Assembly (NCBI RefSeq): GCF_001708185.1
Contig: NZ_MDDN01000003.1
Location: 310,001-374,000 of the forward strand
Length of the DNA stretch: 64,000 nucleotides
Source of the DNA: Lysinibacillus xylanilyticus
Lineage (GTDB): Bacteria > Bacillota > Bacilli > Bacillales_A > Planococcaceae
Direction of reading: 5' to 3'
Part shown: positions 45,266-54,040 of the stretch, piece after piece
Layout: each line of letters starts with the position of its first letter
Position numbering within the stretch: position 1 is the first letter of the stretch
Notes under the pieces: model-generated
The model's database searches: none
What the model saw: the letters and a program-made list of their open reading frames with translations, nothing else
Told to the model about the DNA's origin: nothing
Made by a program: the position numbers and the translations under genes

Positions 45266-45299
45266 GCTGTAGCGTGTGACGACGCTACGGCTTTTTATT
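45266..45299 (+). terminator. Hairpin with T run, plus strand
   Basis: GCTGTAGCG / CGCTACGGC plus CTTTTTATTTT. No plus-strand gene is intact upstream. Confidence 0.6.
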
Positions 45300-45403
45300 T
45301 TATAATCTTATCCATTCAACTTTAAAAGAATCTAGCTCACCATCTTCATCTCAAACAGTGTTCCGCGTAACCAATTTGATCAACAATTTTGCCATCTTCG
45401 TCA

Positions 45404-45514
45404 TTAAAGCTGGTGGTCTCGTATAAAAGCAGCTTTAAGTGGAACTTCAGCAGAAGCACCTGTTAAAAAGTTAAAACTAACAAATAGTATTAATAATAAT
45501 ACCCTAATTGCCAT
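45404..45514 (-). pseudogene. Broken secreted protein gene
   Basis: GGAGATG precedes ATG 45514. The product MAIRVLLLILFVSFNFLTGA then SAEVPLKAAFIRDHQL is a signal peptide plus a mature start, stopped after 36 codons. Coding-like sequence continues in another frame to about 45310 (NDEDGKIVDQIGYAE). The remainder has been lost. Confidence 0.5.
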
Positions 45515-45856
45515 TAATCACATCTCCATTTAATAGGATGTCTTGACGAATGACAAATATTCGACCAGTGAGCCTAACAATATCTGGCACCAATCAGTGA
45601 CAAATAAATCATTTTGTCCACGAGTGTTTACGTCACGTGGTTCTATAATAAATAGTCGTTACTTTCCACCGCTTCCATATTGAACAACCTCCATCGTTAG
45701 CTCAAAAGCGATTGCTCTTATTGCAATCGCGCCCGTTTGTTGAATTAGGAAATTCCTCTTAAGGTTACAGAGTAGGTCTGTCCTTTTGCGTTAATCCTCG
45801 TCAATGATGTAAGAAAAAGAAACGTTATTCCAAAGCCAATCTCGGAAAAAAGACTC
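45515..45856. other. Gene-free stretch
   Basis: One hairpin, GCGATTGC / GCAATCGC, near 45709-45731. No frame with a ribosome site and no recognised relic. Confidence 0.45.
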
Positions 45857-46354
45857 TTATTTCTTCCATCCTACCGCTATATCATTAGAGGGGAATTCAA
45901 TAACCAATTTAATTTGAGGTGAATAAATATATCTGCCCCAATTTCTAACTTCTTCAATTCTGTGTATAATTCTAATCAGTTTTGTTTTAATAACATGTTG
46001 ATAGTTAAGGTCAATAATATAGCATATTTCATTATTTACATTATGATTTTTAATGACTAGTTCTGCTAATGCACCTTCATAGTCAACTAAGTTAGAAAAT
46101 ATAGTTTTATAAAACATCAGTGTCCATTCAATTCCACTTCTGTAAAATGGAAATTCTTTGAATAATTCATCAGTAATTTTTTTTGAATCCTCTTTTGATA
46201 ATATTTCTACTTTCTCTTCAGAACCAGTATTCGGAAATAACTCTTTAACTTCCTCTAAAACAGTTTCGTATTCTCTTTTTTCCTGTTCTTTAATTCCTTT
46301 TTGTTTTTGCTTGTCTAGCAACTCTTTTAAACGTTCCTTTTTATCCTTCACCAT
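45857..46354 (-). CDS. Hypothetical protein
   Basis: About 165 residues. A very charged N-terminal helix (KDKKERLKELLDKQKQKGIK) is followed by a globular part with GIEWTLMFYKTIFSN and RIIHRIEEVRNWGRY. Start among GTG 46360, ATG 46354 and GTG 46351 is unclear as AGGTGA is very close. Not recognised. Confidence 0.5.
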   Translation of the reverse strand: MVKDKKERLKELLDKQKQKGIKEQEKREYETVLEEVKELFPNTGSEEKVEILSKEDSKKITDELFKEFPFYRSGIEWTLMFYKTIFSNLVDYEGALAELVIKNHNVNNEICYIIDLNYQHVIKTKLIRIIHRIEEVRNWGRYIYSPQIKLVIEFPSNDIAVGWKK

Positions 46355-46566
46355 ATTCACCTAACTATTTTGTTTATTATATTTGATAGTATATCAATTC
46401 CACCTCTCACTAACCTCCCCCGTTATTTCAATAAAAAAAGAGCTGCATATGCAACTCTTTGATCTTCAAGTAAATGTATCCGTTAGTTCAGAAAGTTCTA
46501 CACAATCGGGTCTAGTAGTAAGTTTGTTTTAGGTTTTGCATTTGTTCCTTTTGCTGCAACAACGCA

Positions 46567-47124
46567 TTACTTGTCCTGTAGCGTTTTTTTACAAAAGATA
46601 AAATGATCATTAGGGTTCCAAACGTGTAGATGATCAGCACAATATCCTCGAAGCCACAAAACACCGTTAATTCGTCTTAGGTAGAAGCCTTTCGGAAACT
46701 CATCATCTTCAGTTAGTATCTCTGATGCTATTGTGATGGAGCCTGATGGAGCTTGTTGTTGCTTTAAAGGATTTCCTGAATTACCCTCAAGCTGATCCAG
46801 ATACTCCATCCTTAGGTGCGGTCCCAGCTCAAGTGGACACAATTTCAACCCAAGTTCATCAGCTTTTTTAAAGATTCGATTCGTATTAGCTCCATCAGGA
46901 AAGCCAAGATTTCCAACAGTTAGTTCAACAGTCTGCAGGCTGTACTTCTTATTAGAAGTCGTAAATTTATCATCAGCAAATAACTTCTCTCCATACTCAT
47001 TCATCAAAATAGAGTACTGTTGCAATTTCTGAATAAGCTGTGATTTAGTAAGTCCGCCAACTTCCACTATTCTGGTGATAAATGGACAATGAGGATATAT
47101 TTCACCATCGTTTTCAAAGTGCAA
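46567..47124 (-). CDS. Hypothetical protein of a conserved Bacillus family
   Basis: About 185 residues. Blocks LCPLELGPHLRMEYLDQLEG, SGSITIASEILTEDDEFPKG and FYLRRINGVLWLRGYCADHL recall a widespread Bacillus orphan family sometimes mislabelled helicase; no helicase motifs are present. TTG 47124 is favoured by AGGAGTG eight bases before; GTG 47133 overlaps it. Function unknown. Confidence 0.65.
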   Translation of the reverse strand: MHFENDGEIYPHCPFITRIVEVGGLTKSQLIQKLQQYSILMNEYGEKLFADDKFTTSNKKYSLQTVELTVGNLGFPDGANTNRIFKKADELGLKLCPLELGPHLRMEYLDQLEGNSGNPLKQQQAPSGSITIASEILTEDDEFPKGFYLRRINGVLWLRGYCADHLHVWNPNDHFIFCKKTLQDK

Positions 47125-47401
47125 TGTATTCACTCCTATCTAATTTGTTACTGAATTTGAAAAAACAATAAAGAAGATTATTTTTAATCATTTACAAAAC
47201 CCATAATCCCCTTGTTCAACTAAACTTAAATGTTAGGAAGAAAACAGACTAAAAAGAAGCAACCTTTTGGCTACTTCATCATCTGAACTAAAATATTGTT
47301 TCTTACTTTACATTAATGGTTACCCAAAATGATGAATTAATAGAATCGAATTTTATTTTACAGTCATCTATATAGTTTGTTCAGCTGGTGTACTTCATTA
47401 G

Positions 47402-48262
47402 TTACTTCTTAAGAAAATCAACGATCATTTTCTTTTCACGCTTTGGCAACATATGCATGTGTCCGCACCCTTTTAGCATATGAACTGTGTTATTTGGTAT
47501 GATTCTTTTTGCTCTTGGTAATACTTTTCTCGCGGGAAATAAACAATCTTTTTCTCCTGCCATAATAAGTGTCGGTGCTTTACACTGTTGCATTAATCTC
47601 TCATTCACATTGGATGGCATCCCTACTTTTGTTTTTACATGATCAAAACTATCTTTCACCATATCCAAAGTATCTTTATCAAGAACTTCTTCTTTAAGAG
47701 CCATAAATAAAGCTGTTTCTTTTATATATTTTTCCATCTTTGTTAGTTTATATTTAAGTAGTGGTATCATCATTTTCACGGTACTGATTGGAAAGGCATT
47801 ATTAATACCTGATGGCACAATTAATACGGATTTTTCTATCTTTTCCGGTGCGAAACACATCAGTTTTGCCAAAACTCCACCTCCAAACGAAACCCCAAAA
47901 CAAGCTATTTTATCAAATCCAAGTCCTATTATAACGTCATTTGCCCACTTTCCATAATCATAATTTCTAGGAGAGAGGCTCACTTCATCGCTTTTTCCAG
48001 GGTGACCAATAATATCAACGCCATAGATGTGAAAATCCTTAAGCAAGAATCTATACATTAGTAAATTATAGGCAGTCGTACTATTCCCGCCATGAAATAC
48101 AAGCAATGGTTCACCTGATAGATTGCCAGTTTCAATGATATGGGTTCTTCCAAAACGAGTATGAACGTAAACATCCTTACATGAATAATCCAATTTATTC
48201 AATTGAGCTTCATAAAGCTTTAAAGACATTTCTCTTCCCGATTGTGTTTTGTATATACTCAT
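47402..48262 (-). CDS. Alpha/beta hydrolase
   Basis: 286 residues. Nucleophile elbow GVSFGG (GxSxG, Ser about 122), oxyanion HGGNSTT, acid in GEKDCLFPA and His in GCGHMHMLP. An N-terminal segment (KLYEAQLNKLDYSCKDVYVH) is seen in acyl hydrolases such as CarE relatives. Its ATG overlaps the stop of the HEPN-like gene by four bases (ATGA), so it is the second gene of that operon. Confidence 0.88.
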   Translation of the reverse strand: MSIYKTQSGREMSLKLYEAQLNKLDYSCKDVYVHTRFGRTHIIETGNLSGEPLLVFHGGNSTTAYNLLMYRFLLKDFHIYGVDIIGHPGKSDEVSLSPRNYDYGKWANDVIIGLGFDKIACFGVSFGGGVLAKLMCFAPEKIEKSVLIVPSGINNAFPISTVKMMIPLLKYKLTKMEKYIKETALFMALKEEVLDKDTLDMVKDSFDHVKTKVGMPSNVNERLMQQCKAPTLIMAGEKDCLFPARKVLPRAKRIIPNNTVHMLKGCGHMHMLPKREKKMIVDFLKK

Positions 48263-49134
48263 CTGGTCCTCTCCCTCCTATCATTGAATATTGCAGCGTT
48301 TTTAAACCAATCTTTTCTTTTTACATCTAACTGTGTTAAATCAGATTTTTCACCTAAAAGATATGCTGTGATAATTTCCTTACTTAGAATCATACAGTTT
48401 ACATATTCATAGATCCCTATATTAGCATTTCTTGAATTCCCATGTGAAGCAGCGTTATTCCGAAGTCTAACTAATTTACCGCAATAATCAACCTCCCTCT
48501 CCAATTTTAAAAAAAGGAGGGTATTTTTAATTTTTCTACGTTGCGTTAATATTCCTTCTCGGAACTATCAAGTTATTAATATCATTATCTTTTCCTTCCT
48601 CTTTAAATTCTTCATCAAATAATTCCTTGAGTAAATTAGGCACTACTGAAGATATGGCATCATTAAAATCTTTTTGATGATGATTTTTGTAAACATTATT
48701 AGAAATTAATTTAATAGGTTTGTATACAGATAAAAATGCTTCTTCATACAACTCAAGTTCTGATAACTTTAAAGAGCGAGAATAATAATGTAGAGATTTT
48801 TTGATAAGTTTTTTTTGTTTTTAGTTTCGTTAGAATGGATCCATTTGGTCATTGGTAAATTTTTCGTTTCTGAGATCATATAACTGGTAGTAATAGTTAA
48901 ATCTATATTGTACATAAAATTTAATAATTCTATCATAAAACGTATATCTTTATTCGCTTTTTCTTTATCTTCTACATCTACATAAATAGATAAAGTATTT
49001 ATAGAACCTGAACGATTAGTACTCCATTCACTTAGTAGATAAAAATTATGTATTTTAAACAAATTATTACGAGGTAACTTGATTAAAATCTTATTATCAC
49101 TTAAATCTTCTAATTTTAATGTTGTGACAAACAT
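48259..49134 (-). pseudogene. HEPN-like protein gene split by two frameshifts
   Basis: Three consecutive frames make one coherent protein of about 290 residues. Part 1 (49134-48769) starts MFVTTLKLEDLSDN after GGGGAGG and loses frame at a run of eight A (48816-48809 on the minus strand). Part 2 continues KLIKKSLHYYSRSLKLSELE and LYEEAFLSVYKPIKLISNN to 48536. Part 3 (back in the first frame) carries GKLVRLRNNAASHGN, an Rx4-6H HEPN ribonuclease motif, and ends ERTR at 48259. The layout resembles Apea-type HEPN proteins of phage defence and RNA-targeting systems. Overlaps the hydrolase start. Confidence 0.65.
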
Positions 49135-49406
49135 TTTTATCCTCCCCAAATAATGAAAAGTTAAAATTCCAACCTCCAGAAAATTATACAACATTTAACA
49201 AAAATAAAGAACTGATGGTAGATTCTGTCTTTAAATATTTTCTCTACAGTAATATGTGTATGTCTTCATTCCATATTAGATGCTATCCATAAAGGGCATA
49301 AACCAATTCGAGCTGTAGCGTCTGATCAAGCTGTGGCTATTTTAAATGTATCAGTAACTTTAATTTGCATACACTAATATTGAGTGTATCGCACGCATTT
49401 AGAAAG

Positions 49407-49440
49407 GCTGTGGCGTTGGTTGACCGCCGTGGCTTTTTTT
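49407..49440 (+). terminator. Hairpin terminator with wobble pairs
   Basis: GCTGTGGCG-N9-CGCCGTGGC pairs fully when G-U is allowed, then TTTTTTT. Confidence 0.7.
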
Positions 49441-49495
49441 ATGTATAAATAAACAAACTGTGTATTTATATTGTCATGAAGTTTTCTCTTGATTT

Positions 49496-49534
49496 AAAGC
49501 AACAGCTTTTCCCTTCGCTGTTGCTTTTTTTATT
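49496..49534 (+). terminator. Hairpin terminator
   Basis: AAAGCAACAGC / GCTGTTGCTTT, 11-base perfect stem followed by TTTTATTTTTT. Confidence 0.75.
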
Positions 49535-49559
49535 TTTTAACTAACTTTTCTCAAAACGT

Positions 49560-49781
49560 TCAAAACATAAGTTTTTCCATAACGGCCCAGACTTTATTGC
49601 ATGTTGTATCACATTTATTTCGATTAAGCGTTTTGAATCGTTCGTTTTGAGTACCACGCCTTACTAAACGAAACCCTCTTGCTTCAAGATCAGCAATAGC
49701 AATATCTAACTCTGTGTCGTTTTTCCGCTGTATTGGTGGTAATCTAAATACGCCATTATGTGCTGATAAACGATTGAACAT
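49560..49781 (-). CDS. Small hypothetical protein
   Basis: 73 residues from ATG 49781 (AAGGAG nine bases before): MFNRLSAHNGVFRLPPIQRK, then ELDIAIADLEARGFRLVRRG, then a basic Cys-containing tail NRNKCDTTCNKVW. The segment DIAIADLEARGF looks like a compact helix-strand unit common in small phage or plasmid proteins. Not recognised. Confidence 0.55.
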   Translation of the reverse strand: MFNRLSAHNGVFRLPPIQRKNDTELDIAIADLEARGFRLVRRGTQNERFKTLNRNKCDTTCNKVWAVMEKLMF

Positions 49782-49918
49782 TAAATCCATCTCCTTGAGA
49801 AAATATTCAGCTTATCGTGAGCAACATTGCCATATTTTATTCTGTGAATATCTATGGATTTTTGGTTATTAAATATAGTTTGTTGATTCAGTAATTTTTC
49901 AAATCAGAAAAAATCTAA

Positions 49919-49947
49919 GGATAATAAAACATTTTCTGAACAGACTA
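49919..49947 (+). promoter_or_regulatory. Candidate sigma-G promoter of sspE
   Basis: GGATA (49919-49923) and CAGACTA (49941-49947) with a 17-base spacer match GNATR-N17/18-CATNNTA except one base in the -10. It lies 20 bases before the ATG. Gamma-SASP genes are forespore sigma-G genes. Confidence 0.6.
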
Positions 49948-49966
49948 AATTCGGGAGGTGAAATCC

Positions 49967-50212
49967 ATGCCAAATAATAACAACAACCAATACGTTAACC
50001 AAATCAAACAACAAATCCAACAAGCAGAAGCTAACAAAAATCAAGCATCCGGTCGATTCGCAACTCCGAATGCAATGAACTCAATGAACGAAGAATTCGG
50101 GACTGAGACTGATGTTAACCAAGTCAGACAACAAATCCAACAAGCAGAAGCTAACAAATACCAAGCTTCTGGTAGCAATGCAAATAATGGTTACGATAAC
50201 AATACAAATTAA
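49967..50212 (+). CDS. sspE: Gamma-type small acid-soluble spore protein
   Basis: 81 residues. Two near-identical repeats (VNQIKQQIQQAEANKNQASG and VNQVRQQIQQAEANKYQASG) separated by RFATPNAMNSMNEEFGTETD, which holds the FGTETD site cut by the germination protease GPR. Very rich in Gln and Asn, no Cys or Trp. It is an amino-acid reserve of the spore core that does not bind DNA. GGGAGGTG sets ATG 49967. Confidence 0.95.
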   Translation: MPNNNNNQYVNQIKQQIQQAEANKNQASGRFATPNAMNSMNEEFGTETDVNQVRQQIQQAEANKYQASGSNANNGYDNNTN

Positions 50213-50225
50213 GTTGATTGATCCT

Positions 50226-50255
50226 AAACCGGCAACCCTTTTTGCCGGTTTTTTG
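50226..50255 (+). terminator. Rho-independent terminator of sspE
   Basis: AAACCGGCAA / TTGCCGGTTTTTTG, strong stem plus T run, 14 bases after the stop. Confidence 0.9.
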
Positions 50256-50554
50256 TTTTCACCTGCTGAACACTGAAAGTTGCTTACGCAGAAGTTTATA
50301 AGAAGTTATGAGGGAGGATTCTCCCCTTCTTATTCAACTAACGGTGCAGGTTAGTTAAATTCATAAAAAAAACGCCATCCTTTCTTATAATTCCTACAGA
50401 AAGAATAACGTTTTTTGGGCTTTATGGAAAGTGTAAAAACCTTAGTTTGATAGTGATGGTGGATGTATGGTGCCTGCCTCCTACTAGAGTGCAAATCGAG
50501 TCTGTGTTCTCTTACTCCTACCATCTTTTTAAAGTCGCTATTACTTTAATTAAT
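50256..50554. other. Intergenic stretch with repeat element and hairpin
   Basis: An AACTAACGGTGCAGGTTAGTT palindrome lies at 50335-50356, a member of the CTAAC/GTTAG family. AAAACGCCAT...ATAACGTTTTTT (50366-50416) forms a long hairpin. Confidence 0.5.
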
Positions 50555-51229
50555 TTATAAATTAGTTAGCAACTTTTTAGCAACTTCTCTAGTTGAAAAT
50601 GGATTTTGACCAGTTATTAGGTTGCCATCTTGCACCACAAAAGAACGAAAGGCTCTAGCTTTCTGGAAAATTGCCCCATGCTTAATAGCTATATCTTTGT
50701 TTAAAAATGGTACAATAGATTTTTTAGTACTTAAAATTTCCTCAGTTGTAGTAAAGCCTGTAATCTTCTTATTTCTAATAAGATAATCACCATTCTTATC
50801 TTTAATATTTAATAAACCTGCTATACCATGACAAACTGATGCAATATAACCACCGTTATTATAAATGGTTAAGCTAATTTGTTGTAATTCAGGATTATTA
50901 GGAAAATCCCACATAACACCATGGCCACCTGTATAATAAATCGCAATATAATCATTGGGATTAACCTCTGAAGGGTGCATAGAATTTCTTAATGCTCGAT
51001 TTTGAAAATCTTCACTTTCATAGATAGAAAATGTGGATTCATCAGCATATTTCATACTACGTGGATCAACAGGTACAAATCCTCCCTTAGGACTGACATA
51101 ATCTACTTCAAGTCCACTTTTGGTAACTTCCTCAACAAATTCAGTAGCTTCACCAATCCATAATCCTGTAGCCTCAGTTGTATTTGCGTATCTTGTTATG
51201 TTAGTTAAAACTACTAAAATTTTCTTCAT
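50555..51229 (-). CDS. DJ-1/PfpI (Hsp31-like) family protein
   Basis: 224 residues. Nucleophile elbow IASVCHGIAGLLN (Cys with following His, as in class I glutamine amidotransferase-like hydrolases and Hsp31 deglycases/glyoxalase III), acid in GLWIGEATEFVEE, and YYTGGHGVMWDF. The start shares one base with the ArsR stop (TAATG), so the two are one operon and probably co-regulated by aldehyde or oxidative stress. Confidence 0.88.
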   Translation of the reverse strand: MKKILVVLTNITRYANTTEATGLWIGEATEFVEEVTKSGLEVDYVSPKGGFVPVDPRSMKYADESTFSIYESEDFQNRALRNSMHPSEVNPNDYIAIYYTGGHGVMWDFPNNPELQQISLTIYNNGGYIASVCHGIAGLLNIKDKNGDYLIRNKKITGFTTTEEILSTKKSIVPFLNKDIAIKHGAIFQKARAFRSFVVQDGNLITGQNPFSTREVAKKLLTNL

Positions 51230-51564
51230 TATTTCCCCTCACTTTTTTCAATAATAGTTGTAACGTGATTTAATAAATTTTTTAACTTATCAATTTCGGT
51301 AGTTGTATGCGATAGAAAATAATAATTTTTAGTTCCTTCACTACGCATTTCGATAAGCCCAACTTGTTTTAAAATTTTCAAATGATGTGACACTGCTGGC
51401 CGTGATAATTGAGTCGCATCAGTTAAATCGTTGACACGTAGCCCTTTACATGAATTATTTTGTAAAAGCGTAATGATAATAGATTGACGTTTCTCATCAC
51501 CTAAAGCAATGAGAAAGTCGCTAATATCGTTAAATTCTTTTTTTAATTGTTCTAATCTTTCCAT
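51229..51564 (-). CDS. ArsR-type winged-helix repressor
   Basis: 111 residues, one winged helix: IALGDEKRQSIIITLLQNNS, VNDLTDATQLSRPAVSHHLK (recognition helix) and LIEMRSEGTKNYYFLS (wing). No metal-binding Cys/His cluster in the recognition helix, so a redox, aldehyde or other signal is more likely than metal. Two identical 14-base sites flank the divergent promoters. Confidence 0.87.
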   Translation of the reverse strand: MERLEQLKKEFNDISDFLIALGDEKRQSIIITLLQNNSCKGLRVNDLTDATQLSRPAVSHHLKILKQVGLIEMRSEGTKNYYFLSHTTTEIDKLKNLLNHVTTIIEKSEGK

Positions 51565-51588
51565 AAGCCCTCTCCTTAGTTTGTATTT

Positions 51589-51707
51589 TTAAACCATTAA
51601 ACCATCGGTCTTTATTTTTGTCAAAAAATCAGTAGATGCTGCTATGGTTGACAATTTAAATATTCCACCGTAATATGTTCATTAGTTTAAATGATTAAAC
51701 CATTAAA
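51589..51707. promoter_or_regulatory. Paired ArsR operator candidates
   Basis: TTAAACCATTAAAC occurs exactly at 51589-51602 and 51694-51707. The second is within AGTTTAAATG-N7-CATTAAACT, a near-perfect palindrome. One copy lies before each divergent gene. Confidence 0.65.
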
Positions 51708-51728
51708 CTGAAAATGGAGGTTACAACA

Positions 51729-52739
51729 ATGAATAAATATATGAATGCCGCAGTAATCCATCGCTATGGTCAAAAAAATTTAGAATTAACAAAAATAGAA
51801 ATTCCGAAGATTTCTTCTGATGATTTATTAGTAGAGATCCATGCAGCAAGTATAAATCCCATTGATTATAAAGTACGTGATGGTAAAGTAAAGATGCTGT
51901 TAAGCTATAAAATGCCACTAGTTTTAGGTAATGATTTTTCAGGGGTTATTGTAAAAGTTGGGAAAAGTGTAACTGAATTTCAAGTAGGTGATGAGGTATA
52001 TGGCCGACCAAGAAAGTCTAGAATTGGAACATTTGCAGAATACATTGCCATTCATAAAGATGATATTGCTATAAAACCAAAAAATTTAAGTTTTGAAGAA
52101 GCTGCCGCTATTCCATTAATCGGCTTGACCACTTATCAAGCATTTTATGATATTATGCAAATAAAACCGAATGATAAAGTACTTATTCAGGCTGGTTCAG
52201 GTGGTGTAGGAACATTTGCTATTCAATTAGCAAAGTTAATGGGAGCATACGTAGCAACCACTACGAGTAGTAGAAATGAAGCACTAGTTAAACGTTTAGG
52301 TGCGGATAAAGTCATCAATTATAAAAACGAGAATTTTGAAGATATATTGTCTGATTATGATTATGTTTACGATACATTAGGCGGGGAAGCATTACAAAAT
52401 TCGTTTAAAATTCTTAAGCCTGGTGGGAAAATTGTATCTCTTTCAGGTACACCTAACTATCGCTTTGCCAAAGCGTATGGTTTAAATTTATGGAAATCAT
52501 TACTGCTTAAATTTGCTACTAGAAAACTGACTGATCTGGAAAAACAGTATGAAGTAGAATATCATTTCTTATTTATGAAGCCGAGTGGAACACAACTAGA
52601 AATTATCCGGGAATTTATTGAAGCAAAAAAAATTGTACCTATTATTGATCGAGTAGTATTAATGGATGACATTCAAAAAGCTTTTGAATATTCCGAGTCC
52701 GGTAGAGCTAAGGGGAAAGTTATTGTAAAAATAAAGTGA
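51729..52739 (+). CDS. Zinc-independent NADP quinone oxidoreductase (MDR family)
   Basis: 336 residues. GroES-like N-terminal domain (AASINPIDYKVRDGKVK, PLVLGNDFSGVI) and a Rossmann domain with VLIQAGSGGVGTFAIQLAKL. The structural zinc cysteines of alcohol dehydrogenases are absent, as in quinone oxidoreductases. ATG 51729 is set by TGGAGG; the longer start covers that site. Divergent from ArsR/PfpI and likely part of the same stress response. Confidence 0.9.
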   Translation: MNKYMNAAVIHRYGQKNLELTKIEIPKISSDDLLVEIHAASINPIDYKVRDGKVKMLLSYKMPLVLGNDFSGVIVKVGKSVTEFQVGDEVYGRPRKSRIGTFAEYIAIHKDDIAIKPKNLSFEEAAAIPLIGLTTYQAFYDIMQIKPNDKVLIQAGSGGVGTFAIQLAKLMGAYVATTTSSRNEALVKRLGADKVINYKNENFEDILSDYDYVYDTLGGEALQNSFKILKPGGKIVSLSGTPNYRFAKAYGLNLWKSLLLKFATRKLTDLEKQYEVEYHFLFMKPSGTQLEIIREFIEAKKIVPIIDRVVLMDDIQKAFEYSESGRAKGKVIVKIK

Positions 52740-53220
52740 TAGCTAATATAAATAAATACTTTGTAAGAGTAGAATTATTAGTGAGTGTACCTTTATAAGG
52801 GGAGCACTACATTCTCATTAACTTAATTTCACATGGAGATGCCAATTTTCTCGTTTTGGAGGATTAGCTTTTCTTAACAGATATTAGTGTGACAGAACCC
52901 CCATATAGATAATTCTTTGAACAAATTTTTAAAAATGCACTTAAAACAAGGGTGGAGAATTATATCATAAGTAAATACGTTTCTTTAGTAAGATTATCTT
53001 TTCTTATTCAACGGGTGCTTTAGTAAAAAAAGAAAGGGTTCTACATATTAGTCCTATCTAATATATAGAACCCTTTAAATTTCCTATCTTTTTTAAATGA
53101 GGTCTTGATAAGAAAGAAATTGTTCAGTAACCTTGTTTTTTTATAAGAATAAATTTTTTCATTTCAACCATACTATCCTTGTTAAAAAAAATGGCGAAAA
53201 ACCAGAAAAGGAAGTGTAGG
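52740..53220. other. Gene-free stretch with one terminator hairpin
   Basis: AAAGGGTTCTA / TAGAACCCTTT with an inner ATATTAG/CTAATAT extension sits at 53033-53079. Nothing else identified. Confidence 0.5.
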
Positions 53221-53730
53221 ATGGGAATACTTAGCGGAAATCCAAAAGATGAACCATTGCATTATGGTGAAGTGTTTAGTGTTTGGTCAGGCTTAGTTGC
53301 AGACTATGGTATGATTGCTGGATATCAAACATTTTATAATCACGCAGGTGACGAAGATCTAAAAAAAATTATTGAAGATATAATCGAACTTTGCAGGGAA
53401 GAAGTAAAACAATTTGAAAAAATCCTAAAAACTAATGGTATTGGTTTACCTCCTGCTCCACCTGAACGACCTGTAGCCAGACTGGAAGATATCCCTCCAG
53501 GAGCAAAGTTTAATGATCCAGAAATAAGCGCAGCGCTTACTGCCGATCTAGCTGCTGGATTAGTTGCATGCAGTCAAGCGATGGGCACTTCTACTCGAGA
53601 AGATATCGCATTAATGTATGGTCAATTCCATGTAGCAAAAGCTCAAATTGGCGCTAAACTACTACGTCTTAATAAAAGTAAAGGTTGGTTAGTTCCACCA
53701 CCATTACACGTAGATTATCCAGAAAAATAA
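53221..53730 (+). CDS. DUF3231 ferritin-like protein
   Basis: 169 residues: MGILSGNPKDEPLHYGEVF, a helical bundle with VADYGMIAGYQTFYNHAGD and CREEVKQFEKIL, then a Pro-rich loop GIGLPPAPPERP and the second half MGTSTREDIALMYGQFHVAK. This matches half of the duplicated DUF3231 of Bacillales spore-coat-associated proteins. ATG 53221 uses AAAGGAAG; the longer frame begins with a basic segment lacking a site. Confidence 0.78.
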   Translation: MGILSGNPKDEPLHYGEVFSVWSGLVADYGMIAGYQTFYNHAGDEDLKKIIEDIIELCREEVKQFEKILKTNGIGLPPAPPERPVARLEDIPPGAKFNDPEISAALTADLAAGLVACSQAMGTSTREDIALMYGQFHVAKAQIGAKLLRLNKSKGWLVPPPLHVDYPEK

Positions 53731-53755
53731 TATTTATTTACCTGACAAACCGTCT

Positions 53756-53779
53756 CCCCAGTATAAACTGGGGTTTTTT
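53756..53779 (+). terminator. Rho-independent terminator of DUF3231 gene
   Basis: CCCCAGT-ATAA-ACTGGGG then TTTTTTCC. Confidence 0.85.
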
Positions 53780-53856
53780 CCTTTTTATTACCTTATTCAT
53801 CGCTCCAGAATGTTTTGTACAACGCTATCCCACTACTGCACATTTTCTTTCGATTA

Positions 53857-54040
53857 ATCACAACGTCCATGTTTTTTCATCACTTCTACAATCACATCGA
53901 TTAATGGCTCATCTGTATTAATCACAATGTAATGTTACTGCCACCTGGCTCTATTCCGTCTCTTCTCGCCCTTTTTCAATATTTTCTAAAAGATAAGTAC
54001 TACCCACATTTCTTTTGGAGTGGATGGATCAAGAACTTCG
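53857..54040 (-). pseudogene. P-loop kinase C-terminal relic
   Basis: On the minus strand the fragments EVLDPSTPKEMW, GIEPGGSNITL and IVINTDEPLIDVIVEVMKKH then GRCD and a stop read as the C-terminus of a small nucleotide/sugar kinase, with a frame change between them. The Walker A end is gone. Confidence 0.45.

Larger units (their letters stand above)
49135..49559. other. Gene-free stretch with three terminator-like hairpins
   Basis: GAGCTGTAGCG near 49309 recalls the hairpin at 45266. GCTGTGGCG / CGCCGTGGC plus seven T is at 49407-49440. AAAGCAACAGC / GCTGTTGCTTT plus T-rich tail is at 49496-49534. All have the T run on the plus strand although the nearest genes are on the minus strand, suggesting a lost plus-strand gene. 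Confidence 0.55.
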
